This document shows positions 45,883 through 53,625 of a stretch of 64,000 nucleotides of DNA, one piece after another. The position numbers and the translations under genes are program-made. The stretch is from contig NZ_JARRAE010000002.1 in NCBI RefSeq assembly GCF_030376605.1, forward strand, positions 310,001 to 374,000, in the 5' to 3' direction. Below the pieces are notes generated by a model. That model was not told the DNA's origin and did no database searches. It saw only the letters and a list, made by a program, of their open reading frames with translations. The first letter of the stretch is position 1; every line of letters starts with the position of its first letter. This DNA is from Pseudochrobactrum sp. sp1633. Lineage in GTDB: Bacteria; Pseudomonadota; Alphaproteobacteria; Rhizobiales; Rhizobiaceae.

Positions 45883-47394
45883 TCAGGTGCGGAATGTTGT
45901 TTCCGCATTCAGCGGATAGATCGGGCGGCGCAACTTTTTATAATCGCGCGAACCAAGATTAGCCGTGCTCAGGCCATCGGCATCGACTTCGATAATCGCC
46001 GAGGCAATAGGGCCGAAAGCAGCGCGGAAATGCTGCTGGGATTTCACCACCACAATATCATAATCAGCTGGCTCGATGCCGACACTGCGGAACAGGTTTT
46101 TATCCAGCATTTGCTGCCGTTCTGACGAGATCAGGATATCTGTGTTGCCAACACGGAAGCAGACGCTCCTGCCCAGTGAGGCAGGCAGTCCCTGAAACAT
46201 CGGGCCTTCAAAAGTGATATTGCCGTCTGAAAGTGCAATAACTTCACCGGTCAGGGTAATTGCACCGCCACCGATTTTCGGGTCAACTTTGCCGCCAAGG
46301 CTGACAGTGCATGATGCGCCGACACCAGCAACGGAGAGTTCTTCAACCGCCTGCGGATCACAAAGCGCACCAAAGGCCGCACGCCCTGTATTGGTTTCCA
46401 ATAAGCCCTTCAGTACGGTTGTGGCATCGCTATAAGCGCCGCAGCCCGGATTATCGGAGAAGTCGGCAATCACCAGCGGGCCTTGTTTAGTGTTGCTGGC
46501 AAAATGTGCGCGGATTGCCTCAGGCATTTCTGGAGCCTGCAAGCGCTTATCCTCATCCCCGCGGCGGTTCCAGATTTCCTGACACAGTTGCTCGGCATGG
46601 CTGACAGCCTGTGCTTCGGTTACTTTGTTGCGGTCATAGCAGATGACGGCAGATGACCCTGTGTTGAACACATCGGCATCATAGAAGCCTGCATTGATCG
46701 AGGTAGCGAGAATACCGTCCTGTTCTGCGATTTGATCGGCAACTTCCAGAATTTCAGTCATTGCGCAGGCATGGGTGGTGCGGCCATCATTACAGCCATT
46801 GAGCATAGGTGGTTGGCGCACGGCAATCGCAGGGCTGATTTGTCCGCGCATGGCTTCTTCAAGCAATTTGCCGGCTTTGCGGCCACATTCTGCCATATCC
46901 ACATGCGGATAAGTGCGGAAAGAAACGGCAATATCCAGCAGCACACTCATTTCCGGCGCACTATTGGCATGGAGATCGAATGTACCGGCAATCGGTATAT
47001 CATGGCCAACGATGCTGCGGATGAATTGCAGCAATTCTATCTGGGCGTCATCCGCGCTTTCTGTGCACATGGCACCATGAAAAACAATGAATACGCCGTC
47101 CGGATTTTGTCCCTCAAGCGTCTCTCTGACATCGCGTTGAAAATGCTCGATCATGGATTTTTCAACCAGACCACCCGGTTCGGCACGCGCGGCAACCGTA
47201 TAGACCGGCTCCCAGCCATATTCTGTGCAGCAGTCAAGAAAGCCGCCGATTTCCGAATTGGTGCCGCGGCAGTGCGTCTCAATCTCTTGGCCCTTAAAAT
47301 AATGGCAGAGATGGAAGTCCTTCAAAGTGGTCTTCAGCTTGGAAAAAGTGTTGGTTTCCTGATTGAGTTCAAGAACGGCGACTTTGAAGCTCAT
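45883..47394 (-). CDS. M81 family metallopeptidase (MlrC-like)
   Basis: Protein of 503 residues of the MlrC/M81 family, named after microcystinase C, a zinc peptidase that degrades linearised microcystin. The N-terminal part (MSFKVAVLELNQETNTFSK) and putative metal-binding segments TFDLHAN and TYPHVDM are present; FHGAMC, FSDNPGCGAYSDAT and a C-terminal MlrC region with VVVKSQQHFRAAF also fit. No signal peptide is seen. In most bacteria the natural substrate of this family is unknown, probably small peptides or amide compounds. It lies downstream of an amino-acid binding-protein gene with a terminator in between. Confidence 0.9.
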   Translation of the reverse strand: MSFKVAVLELNQETNTFSKLKTTLKDFHLCHYFKGQEIETHCRGTNSEIGGFLDCCTEYGWEPVYTVAARAEPGGLVEKSMIEHFQRDVRETLEGQNPDGVFIVFHGAMCTESADDAQIELLQFIRSIVGHDIPIAGTFDLHANSAPEMSVLLDIAVSFRTYPHVDMAECGRKAGKLLEEAMRGQISPAIAVRQPPMLNGCNDGRTTHACAMTEILEVADQIAEQDGILATSINAGFYDADVFNTGSSAVICYDRNKVTEAQAVSHAEQLCQEIWNRRGDEDKRLQAPEMPEAIRAHFASNTKQGPLVIADFSDNPGCGAYSDATTVLKGLLETNTGRAAFGALCDPQAVEELSVAGVGASCTVSLGGKVDPKIGGGAITLTGEVIALSDGNITFEGPMFQGLPASLGRSVCFRVGNTDILISSERQQMLDKNLFRSVGIEPADYDIVVVKSQQHFRAAFGPIASAIIEVDADGLSTANLGSRDYKKLRRPIYPLNAETTFRT

Positions 47395-47442
47395 GTCTGT
47401 GGTCTTTCATGGGTGCGGCAATTTAAGAAGTTCAGCGGGGTA

Positions 47443-47485
47443 AGAAAAAATAGGCCTGAAAACGGAACGTTGCTTTCAGGCCTTA
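47443..47485 (-). terminator. Terminator behind the amino-acid binding-protein gene
   Basis: Plus-strand arms AGGCCTGAAA (47452-47461) and TTTCAGGCCT (47474-47483) form a perfect ten-base-pair stem. On the minus strand it is followed by TTTTTTCTT. It separates the binding-protein gene from the M81 gene. Confidence 0.8.
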
Positions 47486-47505
47486 AAGGAGTGTCAGCGG
47501 GTAAA

Positions 47506-48300
47506 TTACTTCAGATAAGCGCTGGCATTGACCGGACGTACCATGATGTCGAAGTCAAAATATTGCTGGCGGATTTTGTCGTAAGTGCCGTTCTTCATAA
47601 TCGCATCAAGGGCGGTGTTCAGGCGCTGTACCAGATCGCCGTTTTCTTTACGTACAGCCATAGCATTGCCTTTGGCCGCATCAAGAATAAATGGTTTGCC
47701 GGTAAATTCACAGCAATCACCACCATCTTGTGTCAGCCAGTCGCTCAGCGCCATCTGGCTCTCCAGCACCATGTCCAGACGCCCGCTATCCATATCAAGA
47801 AACACTTCGCTCAGTGACGGATAGAGTTTCACTTCATTGTCGGGGAAATATTCACGAAGGGTTTCCACTGCAACGGAACCTGTCTGGGTGCCGATGACTT
47901 TGCCTTTCAGTGCTTCTTTGGAAATTTCTTTAATTTCCAAATCTTTGCGGGCGAGAAAATGCATGGCATTGAAGTAATACGGGTTTGTGAAATCGACCTG
48001 TTTCTGGCGTTCTTCATTGATCGCCATAGAGGCAATCATCACGTCAAATTTGCCGGATTGCAGAGCTGGGATAATGCCCGACCACTCGTGCGTGCTCCAC
48101 TCGCATTCTACTTTCATCTCAGCGCAGACGGCCTGTCCGATATCATAGTCGAAGCCTTTGATCTCGCCGCTGCCGGTCACATAATTGAACGGCTTATAGT
48201 CGCCCTCAGTTCCAATGCGGAGCTTTTCAGCGGCATGCGCTTGAGTTGCGAGCAAGCCGAATGCCATGAGTGCTGCTGTTGCTATGGATGTTGTTTTCAT
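47506..48300 (-). CDS. Polar amino-acid ABC transporter solute-binding protein, family 3
   Basis: Periplasmic binding protein of 264 residues. It has a Sec signal peptide (MKTTSIATAALMAFGLLATQAHAA) and family-3 hallmarks LRIGTEGDYKPFNY, GFDYDIGQAVCAEM, WSGIIPALQSGKFDVMIASMAIN and KQVDFTNPYYF. These resemble lysine/arginine/ornithine/histidine binding proteins. No permease or ATPase gene is adjacent, so it is an orphan binding protein that must use a transporter elsewhere. It is divergent from a GcvA-like LysR gene, with an inverted repeat between them. Confidence 0.92.
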   Translation of the reverse strand: MKTTSIATAALMAFGLLATQAHAAEKLRIGTEGDYKPFNYVTGSGEIKGFDYDIGQAVCAEMKVECEWSTHEWSGIIPALQSGKFDVMIASMAINEERQKQVDFTNPYYFNAMHFLARKDLEIKEISKEALKGKVIGTQTGSVAVETLREYFPDNEVKLYPSLSEVFLDMDSGRLDMVLESQMALSDWLTQDGGDCCEFTGKPFILDAAKGNAMAVRKENGDLVQRLNTALDAIMKNGTYDKIRQQYFDFDIMVRPVNASAYLK

Positions 48301-48360
48301 TGAATGTTCCCTAATGATTTTTATTCTATTAATGCCTGCTTTGAGTTTGAGGCATTAGAA

Positions 48361-48380
48361 CCGGCGCTTCCTCTCGCCGG
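48361..48380. repeat. Small hairpin in the binding-protein leader
   Basis: CCGGCG and CGCCGG around CTTCCTCT give a six-base-pair GC-only stem about 60 bases upstream of the binding-protein ATG, probably in its 5' untranslated region. A role in mRNA stability is possible but not shown. Confidence 0.3.
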
Positions 48381-48397
48381 GTGTAAATCTGTATATT

Positions 48398-48423
48398 TCA
48401 TTTAATATATTGATATTAAATGA
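48398..48423. promoter_or_regulatory. Perfect AT-rich inverted repeat, candidate LysR operator
   Basis: Arms TCATTTAATAT (48398-48408) and ATATTAAATGA (48413-48423) are perfect complements over 11 bases around ATTG. The site is in the 248-bp gap between the divergent amino-acid binding-protein and LysR genes, where LysR proteins usually bind. It contains T-N11-A elements. Binding by the adjacent LysR protein is inference. Confidence 0.6.
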
Positions 48424-48548
48424 TTATTTATTTTTATAACTTGCTTTAATAGTGAGCATGCTGGATTTGAAACCTGTATGCAATGTGAAAGAATTGACGT
48501 AAGGTATCGAAATAATTCATATCTGAATCAATATCGGCAGGATGGCAG

Positions 48549-49457
48549 ATGCGTGATTTACCCGGACTGAAGACATTGCGTGCGTTTGAAGCTGCTGCCC
48601 GCTGTGGCAGCCTCACGGCAGCGGCAGATGAGTTATGTGTCGGGCAGGGGGCGGTCAGCCATCAGATACGCTTGCTGGAAGACTATCTGGGTTTGCGCGT
48701 TTTTCTCCGCAGGCAGCATGGTGTGGAGCTGACACAGGAAGGCAGTTTGCTGTTTAGCGCCTGTCAGCGGGCTTTTGATGATCTGGCGGGAACAATCCGG
48801 CATATCAGCCCGCGCACGGCGCAGAAAATCTTGCGTGTTAAAGTCGGGCCGTTTTTCTCGATGAAGATCATTGCGCCGCGTATCTCAGAGTTTCTGGCGC
48901 AGCATCCGGGCTTGCAACTGCATCTGTCGCATCTGGATACCAATGTGCCCGCATCTGGCCAGCCGGATATTGTGATTGATTATCGTTTGGGCAGTGTTAC
49001 CGGAAAATTCTCCAAACAACTGTTGCGCGAAAAACTGGTGCCGGTTTGCGGCGCTGCGATCCGTAATCATTATACGAGTGCGGCTGAATTATTATGCAGC
49101 AACCGGCTGCATTATCGTTCTGTTTCCGAGTGGCAAAGCTGGATTGCCACATCCGGCCTGATGCTTGGCCACAGCCAGCAAGATCTGATTTTTGACGACC
49201 AGCATATTATTCTGGAAGCAGTGAAAGAAGGGCAGGGCGTGGCGCTGATTGATCAGGCACTGGTTGAGCAGGAACTCAAGACCGGCCAGATGTTTCTGGT
49301 ATCGGAACATTGTTTTGAACCGCAGGAAACTTACCAGTTCGTGTGTCCGGAAGAGCTGTTTCGTACCAAGCCGGTGACAAAGGACTTTCTCGACTGGTTG
49401 CTCAGAGAAGTTGCTCTGCGGCGCAAGCAGCAGGATGTGCCGGAGCTTTTCGGCTGA
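48549..49457 (+). CDS. LysR-family transcriptional regulator, GcvA-like
   Basis: Regulator of 302 residues. The N-terminal winged helix is of the GcvA/AmpR type (LPGLKTLRAFEAAARCGSLTAAADELCVGQGAVSHQIRLLEDYLGLRVF). A LysR substrate-binding domain fills about 95-295. The gene starts 248 bases from the divergent amino-acid binding-protein gene, so regulation of that gene in response to an amino acid or derivative is the simplest model. It is convergent with the IclR gene. Confidence 0.92.
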   Translation: MRDLPGLKTLRAFEAAARCGSLTAAADELCVGQGAVSHQIRLLEDYLGLRVFLRRQHGVELTQEGSLLFSACQRAFDDLAGTIRHISPRTAQKILRVKVGPFFSMKIIAPRISEFLAQHPGLQLHLSHLDTNVPASGQPDIVIDYRLGSVTGKFSKQLLREKLVPVCGAAIRNHYTSAAELLCSNRLHYRSVSEWQSWIATSGLMLGHSQQDLIFDDQHIILEAVKEGQGVALIDQALVEQELKTGQMFLVSEHCFEPQETYQFVCPEELFRTKPVTKDFLDWLLREVALRRKQQDVPELFG

Positions 49458-49469
49458 GCTTTTGTGCAG

Positions 49470-49496
49470 CCGCTGCATCCTTGCAAGATGCAGCGG
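49470..49496. terminator. Hairpin between convergent LysR and IclR genes
   Basis: CCGCTGCATC (49470-49479) and GATGCAGCGG (49487-49496) form a perfect ten-base-pair stem with a seven-base loop CTTGCAA. It lies in the 47-bp gap between two convergent genes. T-tracts are poor, so efficiency is uncertain. Confidence 0.6.
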
Positions 49497-49504
49497 TGAA
49501 TGAT

Positions 49505-50320
49505 TTATCGTGACAATGCCTGACTTGGATAACGCAATGTCGGATCAAGCGGATTGAGTTTGCTGGAGATCAGCGCGGCTTCTTTCTGCAAAAGATCGGC
49601 AATGGTGCGCTGGCGCTGTTCTGTCAGGCGTGAGGCAAGCGTGCCGATGCTCAGCGCCGCAACCGCCACGCCGTTCTGGTCAAGTACCGGTACGCCCAGC
49701 CCTGCCATGCCTTCAATCATCTCAAAATTCATATGCGCCGCACCGGTCTGTCTTACGCTGTCAATCATAATGCGCAGATCAACTTCATCAATCGCTGCAC
49801 GGTCAAGAATGCGCGGCATATTGAAACGGATAATCGCCTCGCGCTCTTCCTCCGGCAGAAAAGCCAGAATGGCAATGCTGCCCTGCCCAATGCCGAGCGG
49901 AACCTTGCCGCCGATATCGCCGGTAAATGAGCGGATCGGAAACGGCCCCTCAACGCGGTCAAGACACACCACATCAAAACCGTTTCGCACCAGCAGAAAC
50001 ACAGTGTCATTAAATGTCGCTGACAGACGTAGCAGTGCCGGACGTGCAAAATCCAGTATACCGTCACGCTGACGGGTTTGTGCAGCAATGCAGAAAAAAT
50101 CCAGCGAGAGGCGGTAGGATTTTTTGTCGTTGATTTGTTCAACCAGTCCTTCGCTGATCAGGCTTTTGAGCAGGCGATGGGCGGAAGGCTGACTGAGGTC
50201 CAGTTCGCGCGCCAGATCAATAAGGCGCATTCCGTCCCGTGAATGTGCGGCCAGCCCTTTTAAAATCTGGATGGCTTTTGTGAGGCTGGTATTCACAGAG
50301 GATTTCGTATTTTCACTCAT
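49505..50320 (-). CDS. IclR-family transcriptional regulator
   Basis: Regulator of 271 residues. It has an N-terminal winged helix (about 10-72: LTKAIQILKGLAAHSRDGMRLIDLARELDLSQPSAHRLLKSL spread over residues 14-55) and a C-terminal IclR effector domain (about 85-260) with FDVVCLDRVEG, PLGIGQGSIAILAFLPEEE and GMAGLGVPVLDQNGVAVAALSI. It is divergent from the polyamine-type transporter and dehydrogenase operon and is its obvious candidate regulator. Its ligand would then be the transported amine or amino acid. Confidence 0.93.
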   Translation of the reverse strand: MSENTKSSVNTSLTKAIQILKGLAAHSRDGMRLIDLARELDLSQPSAHRLLKSLISEGLVEQINDKKSYRLSLDFFCIAAQTRQRDGILDFARPALLRLSATFNDTVFLLVRNGFDVVCLDRVEGPFPIRSFTGDIGGKVPLGIGQGSIAILAFLPEEEREAIIRFNMPRILDRAAIDEVDLRIMIDSVRQTGAAHMNFEMIEGMAGLGVPVLDQNGVAVAALSIGTLASRLTEQRQRTIADLLQKEAALISSKLNPLDPTLRYPSQALSR

Positions 50321-50562
50321 AGCGCGACTCTTAAATGCGTTAATTCCGTATTGTGGATTAAACTACACAAAAAATTTCGCAATAGAAAATAGAATTTGTC
50401 TAATTCGCAAAAGTTCTGTCAATTATTGGATAAATTCCGCCGAAGGTAAAAACTGTCCTCACGTTCTGGTTGCAGACGCGCCTTAAAACAGACGACCCAA
50501 AGAGCGGTGAACGACCAATAACCCGCAGCCCAGAAATGCCGGTACTGCTCAGGGAGGTATGC
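50321..50562. promoter_or_regulatory. Divergent control region of IclR gene and amine operon
   Basis: A 242-bp gap holding the promoters of the IclR gene and the transporter operon. Two copies of TTCGCAA occur at 50376-50382 and 50404-50410, 28 bases apart in the same orientation, and could be part of an operator, but this is weak. No perfect palindrome was noticed. Confidence 0.35.
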
Positions 50563-51609
50563 ATGAGCTTTTTAAACCTGAAACAGGTTTCCAAAATTTA
50601 TGGAAAATTCACAGCGGTCAAAGATTTCGATCTGGCTGTGGAAAAAGGTGAGTTTATCTCTCTGCTCGGCCCTTCCGGCTGCGGCAAGACGACGACATTG
50701 CAGATGATCGCCGGTCTGGTGACGCCAAGTGCCGGTTCTGTCACGCTGGATGGTCGCGACATTACCTATACGGCTCCGGCACAGCGCCAGCTCGGCGTGG
50801 TGTTTCAGAGTTATGCGCTGTTTCCGCATATGACCGTTGCGCAGAATGTCAGCTTTGGTCTGGAAATGCGCAAAGTGCCAAAAGCGGAACGCGATGAGCG
50901 CGTAAAAGAAACGCTGGCTCTCGTGCATCTCTCCGCACTGGCAGATCGCTATCCGCGTGAAATGTCTGGCGGTCAGCGTCAGCGTGTGGCGATTGCCCGT
51001 GCATTGGTGATCAATCCGCCGGTGCTGTTGCTCGATGAGCCATTGTCCAATCTTGATGCGCAGCTGCGTGAAGAAATGCAGTTTGAACTGCGCCGCATTC
51101 AGCGTGCCGTCGGCATTACCACAATCATGGTGACCCACGATCAGGCGGAAGCGCTGTCGATCAGTGATCGCATAGTGGTGATGGAAAAGGGCAATATCAC
51201 GCAGGTTGATATGCCTTATAAACTCTATGAACATCCGCGGAATGATTTCATTTCCAACTTTGTCGGCAAATCCAACTTCCTGAGTGCGCAAGTTGAAGCG
51301 GATATGCTGGCGATTGAAAATACTGCGATACGCTTCAAACCGGAGCAGGCTGTGAGCGGCGACAAGGTTTCGCTGTTCATCCGCCCGGAAAAACTGAATC
51401 TTACCACGGCCGGTGCCGGTCATGTGGATGGCGCTGTTGCCACCCGTTATTTTATGGGTAGCCAGTGGTTTGTAACAGTCAATACGCCGGCAGGTCTTCT
51501 GTCTGTCTCGCTGCCGAATGTCGGCACACCACCGCCTGCGGAAGGCGAAACCGTTGGTCTGGTCTGGCAGCATGAAGATTGCCGGATGCTTGCAGGCGGA
51601 GCGGCCTGA
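50563..51609 (+). CDS. Spermidine/putrescine-type ABC transporter ATPase, PotA-like
   Basis: ATPase of 348 residues energising a polyamine-type importer. Motifs are Walker A GPSGCGKTT, FQSYALFPHMTV, the signature [15 protein letters not shown], Walker B VLLLDEPLSNLD and H-loop MVTHDQAEALSISDR. A C-terminal TOBE-type domain follows from about residue 260. ATG 50563 follows GGGAGG; the longer frame from 50470 has no such site. The ligand may be an amine, opine or amino acid, since PotA-like ATPases serve many such importers. Confidence 0.93.
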   Translation: MSFLNLKQVSKIYGKFTAVKDFDLAVEKGEFISLLGPSGCGKTTTLQMIAGLVTPSAGSVTLDGRDITYTAPAQRQLGVVFQSYALFPHMTVAQNVSFGLEMRKVPKAERDERVKETLALVHLSALADRYPREMSGGQRQRVAIARALVINPPVLLLDEPLSNLDAQLREEMQFELRRIQRAVGITTIMVTHDQAEALSISDRIVVMEKGNITQVDMPYKLYEHPRNDFISNFVGKSNFLSAQVEADMLAIENTAIRFKPEQAVSGDKVSLFIRPEKLNLTTAGAGHVDGAVATRYFMGSQWFVTVNTPAGLLSVSLPNVGTPPPAEGETVGLVWQHEDCRMLAGGAA

Positions 51610-51611
51610 CC

Positions 51612-52493
51612 ATGAGCGCAACCACTCCTGATGTGAAAATTAACGAAAAGCGCAGCCGCGCCCCGCTGTTTCTGGCGGGTCCTGCAACGCTGCTTTTCAT
51701 CGGTCTTGTGCTGTTGCCGCTGGCACTGACAGTCATTCTGTCGTTCAACAGCTACAATTACGATACCGGCATCCAAAACACCTTCACCCTGCACAACTAT
51801 ACGCAAGTGCTGCAGGATGATTATTACCTGTCGATTTTCTGGCGCACCTTGCGTCTTGCGCTGATCACAACCGTGATTGCCATGGTGATCGGTGTGCCGG
51901 AAGCCTATATTCTCTCGAATATGCGCTCTCCTTGGCGCTCAATTTTCCTGCTGGTGATTATCGGCCCGCTGCTGGTTTCTGTTGTTGTGCGTACTTTCGG
52001 CTGGAGCATGATTTTAGGGCGCAACGGTTTCATTAATGGCGCACTGACAACGGTCGGACTTGAGCCGGTGCAGCTGCTCTATACAGAAACCGCGATTGTT
52101 ATCGGTCTGGTGCATATCATGCTGCCATTCATGGTTATTCCGGTCTGGACAGTGTTGCAGAAGCTTGACCCGACGGTGGAAGCCGCAGCATTGACCCTTG
52201 GTGCTTCCCGCTTTACGGCCCTGCGCCGTATCGTGTTTCCGCAGGCCATGCTCGGTATTCTCTCCGGAAGCCTGATTGTCTTTGCCTTGTCGGCAAGCTC
52301 TTTTGCTATTCCCGGCTTGCTCGGTGGCCGCCGTTTGAAAATGGCTGCAACCGTTGTCTATGACGAGTTCATGATTGAGCTGAACTGGCCGCTTGGCGCT
52401 GCCATTGCCATCATTGTTCTCGTCGCAAACCTCATCATCATGATTGCCTATAATCGTATGATTGAAGGTCAGGCCAAACGGAAGCTGGGGTAA
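51612..52493 (+). CDS. Polyamine-type ABC transporter permease, PotB-like
   Basis: Permease of 293 residues with about six membrane helices. The N-terminal helix is FLAGPATLLFIGLVLLPLAL. The EAA loop is AAALTLGASRFTALRRIVFPQAMLG, and VVVRTFGWSMILGRNGFIN is typical of the PotB/PotH class. ATG 51612 lies two bases behind the PotA stop; a longer frame from 51579 overlaps potA and is less likely. Confidence 0.92.
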   Translation: MSATTPDVKINEKRSRAPLFLAGPATLLFIGLVLLPLALTVILSFNSYNYDTGIQNTFTLHNYTQVLQDDYYLSIFWRTLRLALITTVIAMVIGVPEAYILSNMRSPWRSIFLLVIIGPLLVSVVVRTFGWSMILGRNGFINGALTTVGLEPVQLLYTETAIVIGLVHIMLPFMVIPVWTVLQKLDPTVEAAALTLGASRFTALRRIVFPQAMLGILSGSLIVFALSASSFAIPGLLGGRRLKMAATVVYDEFMIELNWPLGAAIAIIVLVANLIIMIAYNRMIEGQAKRKLG

Positions 52494-52497
52494 TATC

Positions 52498-53292
52498 ATG
52501 CAGAAAAATGGTCCTGTTGCTCTGATTTTTCACAGCCTTGTCGTCATCTTCATGCTGGCGCCGATGGTGGTGGTCTGCCTTGTTGCCTTCACACCGGAAA
52601 ACACGCTGACAATGCCTTGGAACGGCCTGTCGCTGCGCTGGTTCGAGGCGGTGTTCAAGCATAATGATTTCATGACATCCTTCGGGAACAGTCTGAAACT
52701 GGCGTTTCTGGCGGCCACGATTTCCACGCTGCTGGCCGTGCCGTCAGCATTGGCGATCAGCCGTTATGACTTTGCGGGGCGTGATGCGCTGAATGCGCTG
52801 TTCCTGTCGCCGCTGATTATTCCGCATCTGGTGCTCGGCGTTGCCTTCCTGCGTCTGTTCTCGCTGATGGGCATGAGCGGTTCGTTCCTCTGGCTGGTGG
52901 CAACGCACGCGATTATCATCACGCCTTATGCGCTGCGTCTGGTGCTGGCCTCATTAAGCAGTATGGATCGCAATGCGGAAAATGCTGCCCGCACTTTGGG
53001 TGCCGGTGAATGGACTGTGTTCAAGCGTATCACTCTGCCATTGTTGTTGCCGGGTGTGAGCGGTGGCTGGTTGCTGGCTTTCATCAATAGTTTTGACGAG
53101 TTGACGATGTCGATCTTCGTGACCTCGCCGTCAACAGTCACACTGCCGGTGCGCATGTATATGTATGCCAGCGAGTCGATTGACCCGATGATGGCTGCGG
53201 TCTCTGCACTGATGATCCTTGTGGCAACGGTTGCGATGGTCATTCTGGATCGCCTGTTTGGTCTGGATCGTATTCTGGTCGGAAAAGGCTGA
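52498..53292 (+). CDS. Polyamine-type ABC transporter permease, PotC-like
   Basis: Second permease, 264 residues, about six helices. It has the PotC/PotI features FTPENTLTMPWNGLSLRWFEAVF, RYDFAGRDALNALFLSPLIIP, EAA loop NAARTLGAGEWTVFKRITLPLLLPG and FINSFDELTMSIFV. ATG 52498 has GGGG upstream and follows the PotB stop by four bases. The next gene starts six bases after its stop, tying transport to the dehydrogenase. Confidence 0.92.
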   Translation: MQKNGPVALIFHSLVVIFMLAPMVVVCLVAFTPENTLTMPWNGLSLRWFEAVFKHNDFMTSFGNSLKLAFLAATISTLLAVPSALAISRYDFAGRDALNALFLSPLIIPHLVLGVAFLRLFSLMGMSGSFLWLVATHAIIITPYALRLVLASLSSMDRNAENAARTLGAGEWTVFKRITLPLLLPGVSGGWLLAFINSFDELTMSIFVTSPSTVTLPVRMYMYASESIDPMMAAVSALMILVATVAMVILDRLFGLDRILVGKG

Positions 53293-53298
53293 TCCGCA

Positions 53299-53625
53299 GT
53301 GAGTGCTCAAACGCAAACTTCACATAGCGGCGGGCAGTTTCACCGCCGCTACCGTCAGGATGAAAAGCCGGTCGGCTTTTCACTGAACGGTGTTGCGCAG
53401 GTCGGACGCCTCGGCGACACGGTGCTGACTGCTATTATGGCGGTGGCGTCTCATGTGCGCCAAACCGAGTTCACCGGTGAGAACCGTGCCGGTTTCTGCC
53501 TGATCGGTGCCTGTCAGGATTGCTATGTTATGACGGAAGAGGGGCAGCGCCTTCGTGCCTGCACCACGCCGTTGCAGGAAGGTATGCGTTTTGTAACAGC
53601 CATGCCTGCGGAAACCGGAGTGTGA
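53299..53625 (+). CDS. [2Fe-2S]-binding small subunit of an amine/amino-acid dehydrogenase
   Basis: Small iron-sulfur protein of 108 residues. C67, C72 and C75 (FCLIGACQDC) together with C88 form a plant-ferredoxin-like [2Fe-2S] site. Such proteins are the smallest subunit of heterotrimeric flavoenzymes such as hydrogen cyanide synthase (HcnA), D-hydroxyproline dehydrogenase and opine oxidases. The start is GTG at 53299. Its stop overlaps the ATG of the next subunit (TGATG). Confidence 0.88.
   Translation: MSAQTQTSHSGGQFHRRYRQDEKPVGFSLNGVAQVGRLGDTVLTAIMAVASHVRQTEFTGENRAGFCLIGACQDCYVMTEEGQRLRACTTPLQEGMRFVTAMPAETGV

Noticed and set aside
50572-51621. 349-codon frame antisense to the PotA-like gene
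   Set aside because: The plus strand encodes an ATPase with all motifs. The minus-strand product is His/Arg/Gln-rich without domain likeness.
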